DNA from: Desulfocicer sp963675955 | Lineage (GTDB): Bacteria > Desulfobacterota > Desulfobacteria > Desulfobacterales > Desulfobacteraceae | Assembly (NCBI GenBank): GCA_963675955.2 | Contig: CAXXVR010000009.1 | Coordinates: 1,550,001-1,614,000, forward strand | Direction: 5' to 3' | DNA: 64,000 nt | Shown: positions 1-14,200 of the stretch, one piece after another | Position numbering within the stretch: the stretch's first letter is position 1 | How the letters are laid out: each line of letters begins with the position of its first letter | The notes under the pieces: generated by a model | What the model saw: the letters and a program-made list of their open reading frames with translations, nothing else | The model's database searches: none | Told to the model about the DNA's origin: nothing | Position numbers and translations under genes: made by a program

Positions 1-504
1 TTAATTATTTAACATTTCCTTTACTTTATCTAAAAGTTTATCAATGCATGAATATCTCTTATTTGCTTCTGTGCTTTTTTCTTATTATTATAACTAAGTA
101 AATTATATAATTTATTGTTCGTTAATTTTGATTATATAAAACTTTCTAATTTTTTCAAATTATTCATCATTTATAATGATCTTTAATTCTGTTTCAAATT
201 CACTAAATTGGGTTTTGTTCTTGAGAGAATGGATCATTGCAAGAGCAAATAAAATTTAGTATTAGGAATTTTAAATCTTGCTAAAAACATAGGAAATATG
301 CTAAGAAAATTTATTATTGTTCCATGTCATGTCAGGAAGCGAAAGCAATTAAATATATTCCTTCAGGCATTAACACTTTTTAAAATTAAGCATTTCGTTT
401 TTAATTTAATCCAATAACGAATTGAAGTTATTTGCCTCGATGTTTATAATGCAAGGTTAAGAATTTTCAAATTTTTCTATTGTTTTATAACTTGAAGAAA
501 CCAT
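1..504 (-). CDS. Unrecognised protein, 3' end outside window
   Basis: Reading from an ATG at 504 with TAA/TAG as Gln gives 168 open codons with no TGA, running off the left edge. The product starts MVSSSYKTIEKFENSQ, is moderately acidic and lysine-rich, and has Q-rich stretches near the edge. I see no signal peptide, membrane segment or known motif. The same frame stays open upstream to a TGA near 635 and includes an E-rich run, so the true start could be slightly further upstream. The codon pattern (many TAA Gln codons in frame) matches the confident genes of the window. Function unknown. Confidence 0.45.
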
Positions 505-2242
505 TTTCAAAAATTTTTATTCTTATTCTTCTTCTTCTTCCACCCGAGCAGTATTTAGGGATATTCTTTAAGTTGAACTTTTTTTAAAATAAGATTTATA
601 TTAAGTTTTACTTCATTTAAAGATAAATACTATCTATCATACTTTTTTTTTATTTTAAAAGTTATATTATTTTCTTTATCTAATTTTTAGTCAATCAAAA
701 AGAAAAAAATTTTTATTATTTAATATTTAGTCACTTCTAAACAAAATAAATTAATATATTGAATTTAATAAAAATTTTAAATTAATTAAACTTTCCTGAA
801 TTGTTTATTTCCTGACAAATTTTAACTCTTATTGATGCTAGATGATGCAAAATATAAAATTGTTAAAAATTGTTATTATTTGAAATTTTAATTAATTAAA
901 ATTTTAATTATTTAAAAAATTAAAAAATCAAAAAAATACTAATAATAAAAATATGCATTAAATTGGCATAAAATTAAATTTATGCTAGTGCTTTTTTTGT
1001 AAGTAAATAAAAAATTATTAAAAAAATATTTTTCGCTTAAAAAGCTAAATTCTTTTGACTCCCTTCGTTCAGATCTTATAGTATTGGTGTTATTTCATTT
1101 GAAATACTTTATGGTTACGAAGCTATATATTTACCGAAAAATAATAAAAATCATGCTACAATTTTGTTCTTTAGAAAGATAAAATATTTAGTATTTTTGA
1201 AAAGCTAATTGATAAAAATTTGTTATTATCTAATATTTATGAATAAGATATAATTAAGAGAGTACTATTTTGGGGTACAAGTATTACTCATTTCAAATCT
1301 TAAACCAGAAAATATATTTGTAGAAGAAAACTCTAATGGCGAACGAAAATATATCTTCTCTGGACTTTTAAGAAGTGGGTCAATGAAATAAAATTTGCAA
1401 CAAAAATTTAAAAATCTAAGATAAAAATGTTGTTTATTGTTTTTGAAATTTATAAATATTTAATGACATTATGCATCCCAAGAATTATTTGAATGCACTT
1501 AAGATAGCAAAAAGCTAAACATATTTTATGTTTAAATTAATAATATAAAAATCTCAAGAAATTAATATCAATTTTTGTTTACTCAAATTTTAAGAAAGAG
1601 AACAAATTTATTAAATTTTCTTATAATATGAAGCACTTTAAGGTCTCTTTCTTTTATTATATATTATTTTATAAAATAAACTTAATTAACTGTCTTTTTA
1701 ATAAAAAATTAATAATTTTTTAATGAATAAATAAGAATTGAAATAATAATATAAAATTGGGGTATAAACTAAAGATATTTGCATAAAATAAGGTAAGTAA
1801 TTAATTTTTCATTTAAATAATATGAATGCATAAAGAACATTCATAAAAAGTTGAAAGATTATTTGATTGCAATAAATTTTCATAATTACAGAATAATTAA
1901 TAAAAATAATAATATTTTTTTGCTCTTTTTTTGACTTTTTAGTACAATTTGTTTTGTTTATTTTTATTTTCAAAGCTTAAAAGGACACAAATTATCCTTT
2001 GTAAAATTTAATATAATAAAATATAGAAAGTTAAATTCTTATTAATATATTAAATTTATTAATAATTTTTAAATTTAAATTTTTAAATATTATAATTATA
2101 AATAACAAATAAGTTTCTTTATGTAATTTTCTTTTATTCACTATTATTATTACTATTATATTACATAAAATCTTTGAGCAAATTAAACATAAAATTTAAA
2201 TTTAAAAAAAAAAATATTGATTCAGATAAAAAGTTAGGAGAG
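505..2242. other. AT-rich intergenic region
   Basis: About 1.7 kb of very AT-rich sequence between the partial gene at the left edge and the RNF213-like gene. Apart from the kinase relic at 1059-1466 I see no coherent coding sequence. The stretch 1480-2200 is A/T homopolymer-rich and probably holds the 5' flank of the large gene. Confidence 0.5.
1059..1466 (+). pseudogene. Scrambled protein-kinase relic
   Basis: An open frame of about 135 codons follows a TGA at 1056. It contains two pieces of a protein kinase C-lobe in the wrong order. SYSIGVISFEILYG (subdomain IX, like DIYSLGI in the 18.8-kb kinase) comes first. LLISNLKPENIFVEENSNG (the catalytic-loop region, with HxDLKPxN changed to SNLKPEN) follows about 55 codons later. 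The DFG position reads SGL. There is no N-lobe, no glycine loop and no initiator ATG in a sensible place. The order and the lost catalytic Asp argue for a decayed or rearranged copy of the kinases at 18-22 kb. An unspliced exon cluster of a live gene is less likely. Confidence 0.4.
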
Positions 2243-5200
2243 ATGGAAAGGATAAAACAATTTATAGAGGAAGAAGAGTCTTTTGTTGCATATCCTGAAA
2301 TATATTAATAATAATAAGAAGAGAGTAGTAACAAATATCTCAAAGAAAAAAATAAAACATACGAAGTATAATAATAATTGTGTCCTTAATATTTATAATA
2401 ATAATAAGAGAATAAAGAATTCAAATAATAGATGACCCTTAAAAATAATCTAGTAGGAGAAGAAATATAAGATGAATAATAGCAATTGCCATTTTTTGAA
2501 AATCCTTAAGATTAAATAAATTAAAAAGAGAATAAATTCAAATAATAGGTGATAGTAGAAGAAGAAAAAATAGAAATATAAGAAGAATAGCAACAATTGT
2601 ATCCTTAAGATTAAATAAATTAATAATAGTAAAAAGAGAATAAATTCCAATAATAGGTGATCATTAAAAGCAATATAGGAGAAGTAGAATAAATAGAAAC
2701 ATAAGATGAATAACAACAATTGTATCCTTAAAATTAAATAAATTAATAATAAGAAGAAGAGAATAAAGAATTCCAATAGTAGGTGATTTCCACAAATATG
2801 TTAAACCATATTTAAGAAAATTCAAACTTAGTAAAAGACAACTAAGCTTTGATTGAACTTAAATTTTATTTACACTGGTCAAATTAGGAATCATTTTCAA
2901 TTAAAAATTATAAAAAACGGTTTTTGATAATATCTATAAAAAATCAGCAAGAAAAATAAATTGAAATGGAAAAAATTTCATCAGAAGTTTATGTAGCAAA
3001 GTATTATGCTAATCAAAAGCACGAAGAAATTACTTATTAATATTTATTCAAAATTTCTGATTCTAAATATATTTAATGTCAACAAATTATTAGAAAATTG
3101 CAGCCTTGAAAATCCTTAAAACAATAAAATCACTATATTTTTTTTGATGTCCCCTGCCAATGAATTTTTTCTGATTCAGTTAATAATAATAAAATGATTA
3201 CTTTAAATAAATCATATTTATTGTTTTATGCCTCCTTTATTTTAAAAGAAAAAAATTAGAATAAATAAGAACTCGAAGACCTGTTTTTATTCTTTTAAGT
3301 GTAAAACCTTTCTTGAACTTAAATAAAAGTGCTTATTTATGAGTATTCATGCAAAATGTTAAATTCTTATTAAAAATCAAAAGAAGAGCAAATATTTAAT
3401 TTAATTTATCTCAATGGAATTGGACATTTAACTAACATTGATATCGAGAATAATAAAAAAAATCTTGATTTTCTTTTAGATGTTTGTCGAATTTAAAACC
3501 TAGAAAATACTTTATCTTATCTCCACAAATAACCCAATGAAACTATCTGTAATGGCTTGAAATTTCTTGCTAGAATTTCAAAAACTTTTTAAAAACTCTT
3601 ATTACTAAATATTAAATAAAAAATTCCTTTCCTTGTTCAAGACAAAAACTTTTATGAAGAAATTAATTTGAATAATATAGAAAAATTTGATAATTTTGAT
3701 AAATTTTTATCTTCAGAAATTGAATATTCTTTTCTGATAAATGATTAAATCGAATAACTTTTATTAGTTATTATTAGAGCATGATTAATTTAAAAAATTC
3801 CTTAGAATGCTAATAATTTTGGTATTATTTTAAACCTTTTAGTGAGTAAATTAAATAATCCATCCCCAAAGATGTAAAATGCTTTTATCCAAATTTATAA
3901 AAAACTTCATGGAAAAACAGAATTTTTCATTATGAAATTAATTAATGCCTTACTTCAATGGAAAAGGGTTTTCGTTTTATAGTCCATTATAACAAGCATT
4001 GGCAAATATTGTAACTAGTCAATTTTAATTTGAAGATCTGTTTTTAATGATCGACTAAAATCCTTTTTTATATTCTGAGCATTTATTAATAAAATTATGT
4101 GAATATCAGTCATGTTTACAATATTTCCCAAAAATATTTTAATAAGCTTCTCGGTATTTGGATTTTTCTTAAAATATATAGCAATCTATACTGAAATTTT
4201 CTTAATCAATCTTGTAAAAAGACTTTCTGAACAATCAGCATTTAGTAATTAAAACTTTATAATAACTTATGTCTTCCATTCAAGAATTTTAAACAAATGA
4301 TAAGCATAGCTTATAAAAGAATATTGAAAAATAATTTATGAGATAATTTGAAAACTTTCAAATAAAATAAATTTTCTTGCATTTAAAAAATTATACCTAA
4401 TAATTACAAAATGATGAAATTTTATTCCAATAAATATGGCATGAATTAGAAAAATGTATTAAAAATAAAATCACTATTGCTTTTAATTCAAATTATTAAA
4501 ATATTTTAAAGTATTTAATTCAGGACTAGAAACTTATTAACATACTTTATTCGGAACTATTTAAACATTTTTTGGGCTTAATTTATTAAACAGTAGAAAA
4601 AAACAAAGAAATTGTCTTTGAAAGTCAGGACTTTTTAAATCTATTAGAAACGTGTTGGAATATAAAAGAATTTTAAGAACATCGCCTGAATAAAAAATTA
4701 CAAGAAATTTTAAATACTCTTTGGAAATCAATTGAAAATTAATCAGTTAGTTTATAATGTTTTAACAATTTATTCATTGGACTTAAAACAAATTTGCAAA
4801 TACTCTTTGAAAAGTATATTATTTGAAATGAAAATTAAAAGAAAAATTACATTTAAGTTTTAGCCGAAACCAAAATATCGTATGATAATTATCTAAATTA
4901 ACATTAAAAAATCGAAGCATTTCTTGAGACAATGACTAATTTTCAATTAATAAGTTTTAATTTAATAAAATAAGATTTCTAGAAATATCGAACTCCATAA
5001 ACATAAATAACATTAAAATAAATTTCTTCAATTAATTTTTGGAGCCTTTATCAAAAATTTTATCCGTTAATAGACTATATTGTTATATTAAAGGATATAG
5101 GATTGTTCTAGATTTATTTACAAAATAATTCTGTTTAAACTCTTAAACCAGCAAGGATAGATGAATGCATTGAATAATTTTTAAAATTAATTAACAACTT

Positions 5201-8200
5201 CATTAATTTATACTTTCAATTATTTTTATTCTAATAAGATAAAACCAAAATTCTCTTACAAACACAATAAGAAATCTAAAATCAAACGAAATTAATCATT
5301 GATTTTAGTTATAAACTGCAATTTTTAGAGGTGTTTCAAAGTGTAGATCTCGAAAATAAAAATATAAATTTTCATGAAGATTTATTAAAAATAAAATAGT
5401 TTTTTAAGACAATTTTTCATTTAGAAAATCTAGAATTTCATGAGGATTTAGGAAAATCTTTAGAAAATTTGTAAAATTATAAAAATACAATCCAAATGAA
5501 GAAATTTATAATATCATTAAGTAACGTTTTTTAGTTAAAAGATATAAAAAATAAACGATAACAACAGTTAAATACAGATTATCTAAAGATTATTGAAGAG
5601 TTTTCAGAAGAATAAATCAATAATATTACAAAAGAAACGGAATTTTGTCCGCTGATAACAATAATAAACTAGTTTTTTGATTATTATAATTAAATAGATG
5701 GAATTAGAGAATTTAATTTAGAGTTTCAATAAATCCTTGGTGACTCTTAGCAAACAATATAATTTATCCTTGCACATGAAAAAGAAGATATTTATGATTG
5801 ACTAGACTGCAATGAAGAATAGAATTTTGAATTAGAAAGTGCAATTAAAGATCTAGCTTCCTTGAAATTATTTTTGTTAGGAATGTTTAAAACTATTCAT
5901 TAAACTCCAATTTAGCAAATTGGTATTGCATTAAAAAAAATTTTTGATGAGGGCTCTTAACAACATGATTAAATATTGGTAACCTTAAAATAAATTAATG
6001 AAAATTTGATTTCTATTTCTAATTTAATAGATGCACATATTTTTAGAGCAGAAAAAACTATGTAAAAACTAGAAAAAATCTTATAAAAAGGGAAATTCAT
6101 TATTGAAATTGGGTAAGAACAAAAAACTTTACTTACTTGCTATTATGGAAAAGATTAAAAATAAAAAGAAGAAATAATTTAAGTTGAAGAACTAATCTAA
6201 ATAAGAAGTAAAGCTTTACTTTATAGCACTTCTCAAAATGCTTTGTCGGATGAATAAAATAAAGAGCAAATTTAACAAAACACTTAAAAATTTATACAAT
6301 AATTAGATGGACTTTAATAAATTTAAAGTGTGCTTGTCAGTCTTAATAATTTAGGAAATTTTTCTTTTTAATCAGTTTATAAAGAATATTTAAATGAGAA
6401 AAAAGGAGGCTATTAGTAATGCTACGAAGATATTATGAAAGATTTACAGATATTAAAAGAAAGGCTAGAAAATTGGAAATTAATTTAAAATAGATAAATG
6501 GAATAATTTCCGATTTTAACTCTTATAAATTATAAGAATTATTCTATTCTCTGAACTTATTTTGAAAAAATTTTAAATAAAGACAAAATTTCAGAAGTGC
6601 TACTTTATTAAATTATAAATATTATGAGCTTTGTAAATAAAAATTTATTGAGAACATTAAATGATGTGAATGATATTCCAAAATTATTCAAAATATTAGA
6701 AAATTAAAGAAAAAAATAAAATGACGAAGCTAAACTGAATTTAATTGGGTCTGCGCTTTCAAATATACTAGAAAATAATTAACTCAATAAATAATAGTAA
6801 ATTATCGAGAGTTAAATATATACAATACATTTTTAAAATGATTAATAATTGTTCTCTCACTTAAAATCAATATTTCCAAAGCAACCTGAGGCGAGTCAGA
6901 TTTATTTATGTAACAATTAAACAACTTCAGAGGATTTAGAATTGTTTATTTATAGAATTAAGTATTTTCCATAGATTTTATAAAGTCAAAATAATTTAAT
7001 TATGAACAATTAAGAATAAAACTTTCTAGCTTCATAGAATTAATTAATGAAGTCATTTTGTATTGTTAATCTTTAAGTACTAAGTTAAGCTTCTTTATTG
7101 TTTTTCTGTGAATTTTTGAATAAATAATTTTCTTTAAAAATGCTCTCAAACATTGAACTTTACATTTTATATGGAGGTGAAAATCCAACTTAAATTTAAA
7201 TTATCTAAGATAATTTTCATAGATTATTTGGGGATAGAAATGAAAAATTTATTTAATAACATTTTGATGATACTTATGACAAAAACTAATTTTCAAAAGT
7301 TAAATTTGTAATGTCTAATAAAGCAGGAATGGGAAAAAGCTTCTTTATTGAAAAATACTGTACCGAACACTAATTACAATTAATTAGAATCCCAATTTAT
7401 GGCGAAATTTCAAAAGCGAAATTACTATCAAAAATCTAAGAGCGGTTAGTAAACACTATAAAAACAATGGGCGGCACTTCAATTCTTTCCATTACAAAAT
7501 TTAGTCAAAAAATTGCTATTCATTTTGATATTTATTCATCAAGCTTAAATTACAATATACTGTTTTATGAATTATTTTAACTCTCCTTTCTAAATGATAA
7601 TTCTCAAACATTTTTATAATTGCCTTAAGATATCTAATATTTTGTTGAAGTTGCTAATACTTTTAAAGAAACTTTGTCCCGTTAATTACTAAAATTTCCG
7701 AACTAAACAACTAAATTAGATTTTTAGATCAGTTAATTATATATACCTTAAAGCGCAACTGAAAATACTTAAATTGTTTTGAGATATTTATAAGGAATGA
7801 ATTTAAAAAATTAATATTTTACAACTCATGATTATACTGTTGATAATGTTCCTGTAATTAGTGAAGCAGAAGGATAAGAACTTTTATATAATTATTTTTT
7901 TAGCAAAATAGAAAACGATGTTGACAAATAATAAAGCAATAACGCTATAAACTATTATAGTTTGAAAATTTTTATTAATCTGTTTGCATCATAACTACGA
8001 AATTTAGAGAACCCTAATAAATTTATTAATTAATTAACAATAGAAAATTTGATGGAAAGTTTATTGGATTCAAAATATTTGAAGGTTCGTGATCATTTAA
8101 TTGAATATTTTTATAATCTTGCATTCCAAAGTTCAGTTGTAAAACAAAATTAAAATAAAATATAGAATCCTGAACAAAAGGATGAAGAGTAAATGGTGAA

Positions 8201-11200
8201 TCAAGCTAAATAAATTGGCAAATTTAACTAATAAAATTATGATTTTGCAGCTTTTGGAGCTGACTAATTTTCTTTTATGGCCTTTTATAACAATATTAAT
8301 GATGTTCCAGAATGTATCAAATAAATTTATTAAGTTTATGATCCACATGCATAAGCCCCTAATTTTGGTATCCCAAATATAAATAGTTAAGATAGTTAAA
8401 ATTATTTATAGTGGTTACTTCATTTAACTCAAAAATAAAATTTTTAGTATAATAAAAACCAAGATCAATAGAATAATAATAAAACTATTACTCAAAAAAT
8501 TAAAAATTGTTTAATTAAAATGTGTTAATGTTGTCTAAAAAAAAAATAAGAAAAAGATAAAAACAGTTAACACTAAAAGATAGAATAAATTAAAGAAAAT
8601 ATAAATTATTAAAATAATTAATAGAGTGAAGACATTCAAAAAATAATGCAAAAAATTGCTATTCTTAAAGATAATTTTATTAAAATGGCATTGATTTCTT
8701 TACGAATTTAGGCAAAAATTCCTGTAATTTTAATGGGCGAGACCGGTATCGGCAAAACAGCACTTATCAAACTCCTATCGAGTATTATGACAATGAAGTT
8801 TGATACATTAAATATTCATGCAGGCATAACTTCTGATGATATTACCAAATTTGTTCAATAATATAGCGAAACAGACTAAAATGTAGTATTATTTTTTGAT
8901 GAAATTAATACAAATGAGCATATTGGAGGACTCCTTAAAGAAATTGTCATTGATAGAAGGCTTGACGGAATATCTTTAAAAGATACAATAATACCTATAG
9001 CAGCTTGTAATCCATATAAATTAAAGAAGCCAAACTAAAATACTGAAACTCAAGGCTTAAAACATAAAAAAAAAGTAGCTTTAAGCAATTTAGTTTACAC
9101 AGTTTATCCACTACCTTAAAGTATGTATTACTTTGTTTGGAACTATAATCGGCTCAAACAAACTGATGAAAAGTTCTATATTCAACGTGTAATAGAATTA
9201 AAAGCTTAAAAACATAAAAATTTGCAAATTCCACAGTTTACCGAAGATGAAATTAAAAAATTGATTACAAATTGTGTAGATTTATCTTAATAATTTGTAA
9301 GAAAAAAAATTGCAAAATGGAGTGTGAGTCTAAGAGAAGTGAAAAGATTTGCTAAATTGTTATTCTGGTTTTTAAATGTTTATAAGATAAAAATTGAACT
9401 ACCACCAAAAAAAGCTTTAGATGTCTCAAATTAAATCAATTAGAATCAATTTAATAATTACACTAATAAATCTGAAGAAGAAATAAAAAGAAATTCAATT
9501 GTACTAGCCTTATCATTTGTTTATTAGTGTAGATTTGCTGATTAAAACATTCGTAAATAATACAAAGAATTAATTGTAGAAGAATTTATAAAATAAAAAG
9601 TATTTAAACTTACTGAAAAAGAATATGAAGATATTATAATGACAGAATAAATGGATTTAATTAATAGAATAGGAGTGCCTCCTGGTATTGCTAAAAATTT
9701 TGCTCTTCGTGAAAATGTATTTACACTTTTTATTTGCATTACGCAGAAGATTCCAATGATTTTAACGGGTGGACCTGGCTGTGGGAAAACATTGTCTTTA
9801 AATCTCCTTATAAAAGGACTTCGTGGCAACGAATCAACTGATGAATTTTTTAGATATTATCCCTTTATTTATCCAGTATTCTATTAAGGTCACCTTTAAT
9901 CAACCTCTGAAAAAATTCTGAGATTTTTAACTAAATCTTCCACACTTTAAGAACAAAAAATACAATAATTAAAAGAATAAAAAACTAAAAAAGTAATAAT
10001 ATAAAACTAAAACCCTTAAATTTTCAAACAATGTTAGAAAACTATTATGACAAGAATATTAGCAATTTTAGAAGAAATTGGATTGGCTGAATTAAGTCCA
10101 TTTAATCCGTTGAAGGTGTTGCACAGCTTTCTCGAACATCCATCAATTTCATTTATTGGAATTTCTAATTGGGTAAAAATTAATAAATTGTTATAAATTT
10201 TTAGGCTTTAGACGCTTCAAAAATGAACAGAGTCTTACATTTATCAAGGACAAAGCCTAGCAAAGAAGAATTAGAAGAAACAGCTTTAAGTATTTAAGAA
10301 GAAATGGATAATAATAATAAACAATTAAAATAATAATTTACAAGAATTGTCTAATGCTATTATACTTATAAACAATTCTTAAGCAACTAAAAGAATTTAG
10401 AATATTTTCATGATTTGAGAGACTTTTATTCAATGATAAAATTCATTTGTAGAAAATTTGAAAAAAATTAAAATAATGAAACTATTGCAAATATAATAGC
10501 ACACGGCTTTCTTCGAAATTTCGGAGGATTAGAAAATAGTTAAAATTATATGACTAATTTATTAAAACAATTTTAATAAAATGAATTAATTTAATTCCCT
10601 AAAAGTGTAGACTTTATAAGAGAAAATCTCATGGAAAATGAAGAAATTAATCATACACGCAATCTCATGATTCTCACCAATAATTTTAATGCCACTTATG
10701 ATTTTCTAGTAGAAGAAGTAAAAGAAAAAGAATATTCAATATTTATGGGAAGTGATTTTCCAGAAGATGTCGAAAATGAATCAGCTTATTCCACTATCAA
10801 GGATATTATTATGTGTATTGAATTGGGATATATCTGCATTGTTTAGGATCTTGAGCATATTTATTAATCGTTTTATGATATGCTTAACTAAAATTATACG
10901 ATATGTTAATTTACTTTATTATTATTAAACTTTTAAAAGTTGGTGGAAAAAGATTTTGCAGAGTAGCATTAGGTGCTGACAACATAAAAATCGTAGTTCA
11001 TCCAAATTTCAAATTTATACTTATATGTGATATCAAAGAAGCTTATATGATGGTTCTAAATATTAAATAATATTGTTAAATTGTTTTAAGGATCCTCCTT
11101 TACTAAATAGATTTGAGAAACATGAATACCCATCGAGCTCTTTATTGGACACAGATGATCTTAAAGTTTTAAAAGATTTATATCAATGGATAACTAAAAT

Positions 11201-14200
11201 TTAAGAAGAAACAAAGAAAGATAATATTTTAATATTTTAAGATATTAACAAAATTGAAAGTCTAGTTTTAAGGAATAAGAAAATTGTTCTTTCCCAAAAA
11301 GGGGAACTACATAAACATTAATAATAATAAGAAGAAATAATTATATAAAAATGCAAATATGATTTAACTGAATTATTAACTTATGAAACTGCCATATTAA
11401 TGAAACTCAATTAAAATGCAGAAATCAATTATTGGTCGGCTTAATATTGCCAAGAATAAGAACATCGTTCTTTAGCAGAATTAATATTGAAATCTCATAA
11501 AATTTATTGCGAAAGCATAAAAACTAACAAATTTTAGCCCTGGATGAATCCTTAGGGATTTTCGCTCATTATTTATACATAATCATCAAGTTCAAAGATT
11601 ATTGCAACAAAATTATACAACCAGGCCTAATTGAATTTATAAAACATAAATCTTTCAACAATATAAAGCACAAAATAATTGTAGAATTTAATAGACAATT
11701 ATTTTCAAGGAGAAAATAAAAATCAGATTCTTTTAATCTATTGCGATCTTGGCGAAAATTCATTTTCCAGAATTCGTTTAATAAAAGTCTTAATTAATAA
11801 GGTAAAGAATAAGTACTATCCAGTCTAAAATAAACATGTTTGCATTGTCATTAAAATGAATGGTTCTGATTGTAGAGGTGTTACTTTTTGTCAGAATTGG
11901 AAATAATGTACTATTGATAATTTGGCTTCAATTTCTGAATAATTCACAGGTAAAAAAAATGATATCAGTTAACTACTATCTATCAACTCATTATTTAATA
12001 CCAATTTATATTCAATTTTTTCCTCTAAAGAATTATTACATTACTATGCTAATAATTCAATATCAGAAGCTATAAGTAGACTTAATTATGTCAATAAAAA
12101 AGTTTAAAATAAGTAAATCTTTAATGAAAAAATTACTATTTTTATTAAAATTTTTAATTAGCGGTAATTTCAAGAGCTATATTAAGCAATAATGGAGTTA
12201 ATGTCTACTTTGCTTATCTAACGCTGCAAAAAGCTTGACTCTCAATAGCCACTAAATGATTCTGAAAATTTTAAGAATAAATGGGTCTAATTTGCATGTA
12301 CAAACAAAGGATTAATTAAAAACACAATTAATTTAGAAAATGCTTTGATAACATTTTTGTCAAATGAAATAACAGAAGCACTGAAAACAATAATTTATTA
12401 TTTAGAATAATCTTAGAGTTTACATTCATTTCTAAATTTCAGTCAATTATGGATGAATATATTTCAACATATTTATCTTGAAGAAATATAAAAAAAAATT
12501 GCAACACATTAACAACAGAATTTAGTAATTGATTTGATTTCATTTCCTTATAAATTTCCTTTTTCTCTGCAAATCCATGCAATTATATAAAAATTTAAGT
12601 TTAGATTATTGGATCTTTTTAAAGAGTAATTGTCCTAAAAAAATTAATTTAATGAAGATTAAGAATAAGATTTAGAAATTTCAGAAAAAATTAGAACAGC
12701 AAGAGATTTTTATAAAAATTATATTCCCGAATTAAAACAATTTGCTTGATAATAGCAATTATTAATAGAAAATTATTTAGAAGATTTTTATTAGCTTTAT
12801 TTACAGTTGAAAACTAATCAATATTTAGAATTTTAATTTTATTAAGTAATGATTTCAATATTCTTTCCAATTGAAGAAATTATTGATATTTATATAATTT
12901 TTTGGGAATATCAAGAATTTTTTACTGAATTATTTAACTTTGCAGAATAAATGCAAGATATTCTCAATATCAACATCAATTAATTGATCTCTGAATATTT
13001 AAAATAATACAAATTACAAAAGATTGATAAATTAAAATGCCTAAATATTTTTTTAAGCATTTACTATTCATAAATTATTAATTAATGTTCCACTGGATTT
13101 GATTCAAACAAAATAATTCAAGCTATTGATATGTACAGGAATTTTTATATTGCTACTTAGATAAAAAATCCAAAATTAGAATAATTAGTACAACCAATCT
13201 TTTTAGAAATTTTACTAGAGTTAGTAATCTTGGTTGGATTGAAAGCAAACTTTTCTTTTTCAGATGTTATAAATCACCCAAAATTAAAAACTTATTTCTT
13301 AATCACTGCCTATAGTGAATACAATTATCTAACAAAGAAAAACTTTATTGATAATTTTTTATAAACTATTGACAATTTTGTTCAAAAATGAATTTAGTAA
13401 AAAGGCATGAAGTTTGATTAAAATATCTAAATACCTCTAAAATAATTTTCTTACTTTATAATTGGGAAATAATTTAATAAAAACTGCACAAACAAATTGT
13501 TTAAATTATTTATTGAAATTGATTCAAAACAGATTTATGAAATTGATAATTCTGTGAATTTAAATTAAAAGTCCCTAATTTAATTCAATTCTATTCTATT
13601 TAGCATACTTGAAGCCGTTAAATTTCGTGATTTGGTTACTTATTTTCTTTAATAATAGGAAAAAGCAAACAAAATCAAACCATTACAAATTTTTGAATAA
13701 ATAAATGAATCATTAATAAATTTAAAAATTAAGCTTGAAGACCCATTAAGTGTTCTTTTATCTTATTAAATTTAATAAAAATTACCAAATATACTACGAA
13801 ACGAAATTGATTAAGAAAGTTAATAATAAGCAAAGTCTCTTTTATTCTTTTTTGGAAGTAATGCTAAAAAATATTTTTAATAAATAGAAATTAATTTAAA
13901 ATCAAATTTGGATGGAATTATTTTACTTTCGTTTTGAAAATGGATTGCTATTTTATTGAGAGAAAATATTAGAAGCAAAATCTAAAATATTGTCTAAAAT
14001 GCACTATTGTCTGGAATTCAAAAAGAATTGGATTAAATATTGATAGCTATGACACAATTTGCCAAAGAAAGTAAATCAATAGAATGCATTTATTATCTGT
14101 TAAAAATTATGAACAAAGATGAAAATGAAATTTAAAATCTCAATTTGTACTAAACTTTTAAGAAAACTAGAAAATCTTTTGATGCAGATAAGTTTGGTTG

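Noticed and set aside
2450..2776. Hydrophobic Leu/Ile/Phe-rich ORF on the minus strand
   Set aside because: It is the antisense of the Q/N-rich repeats of the RNF213-like gene; TAA/TAG-rich Gln tracts always give Leu/Ile-rich antisense frames.
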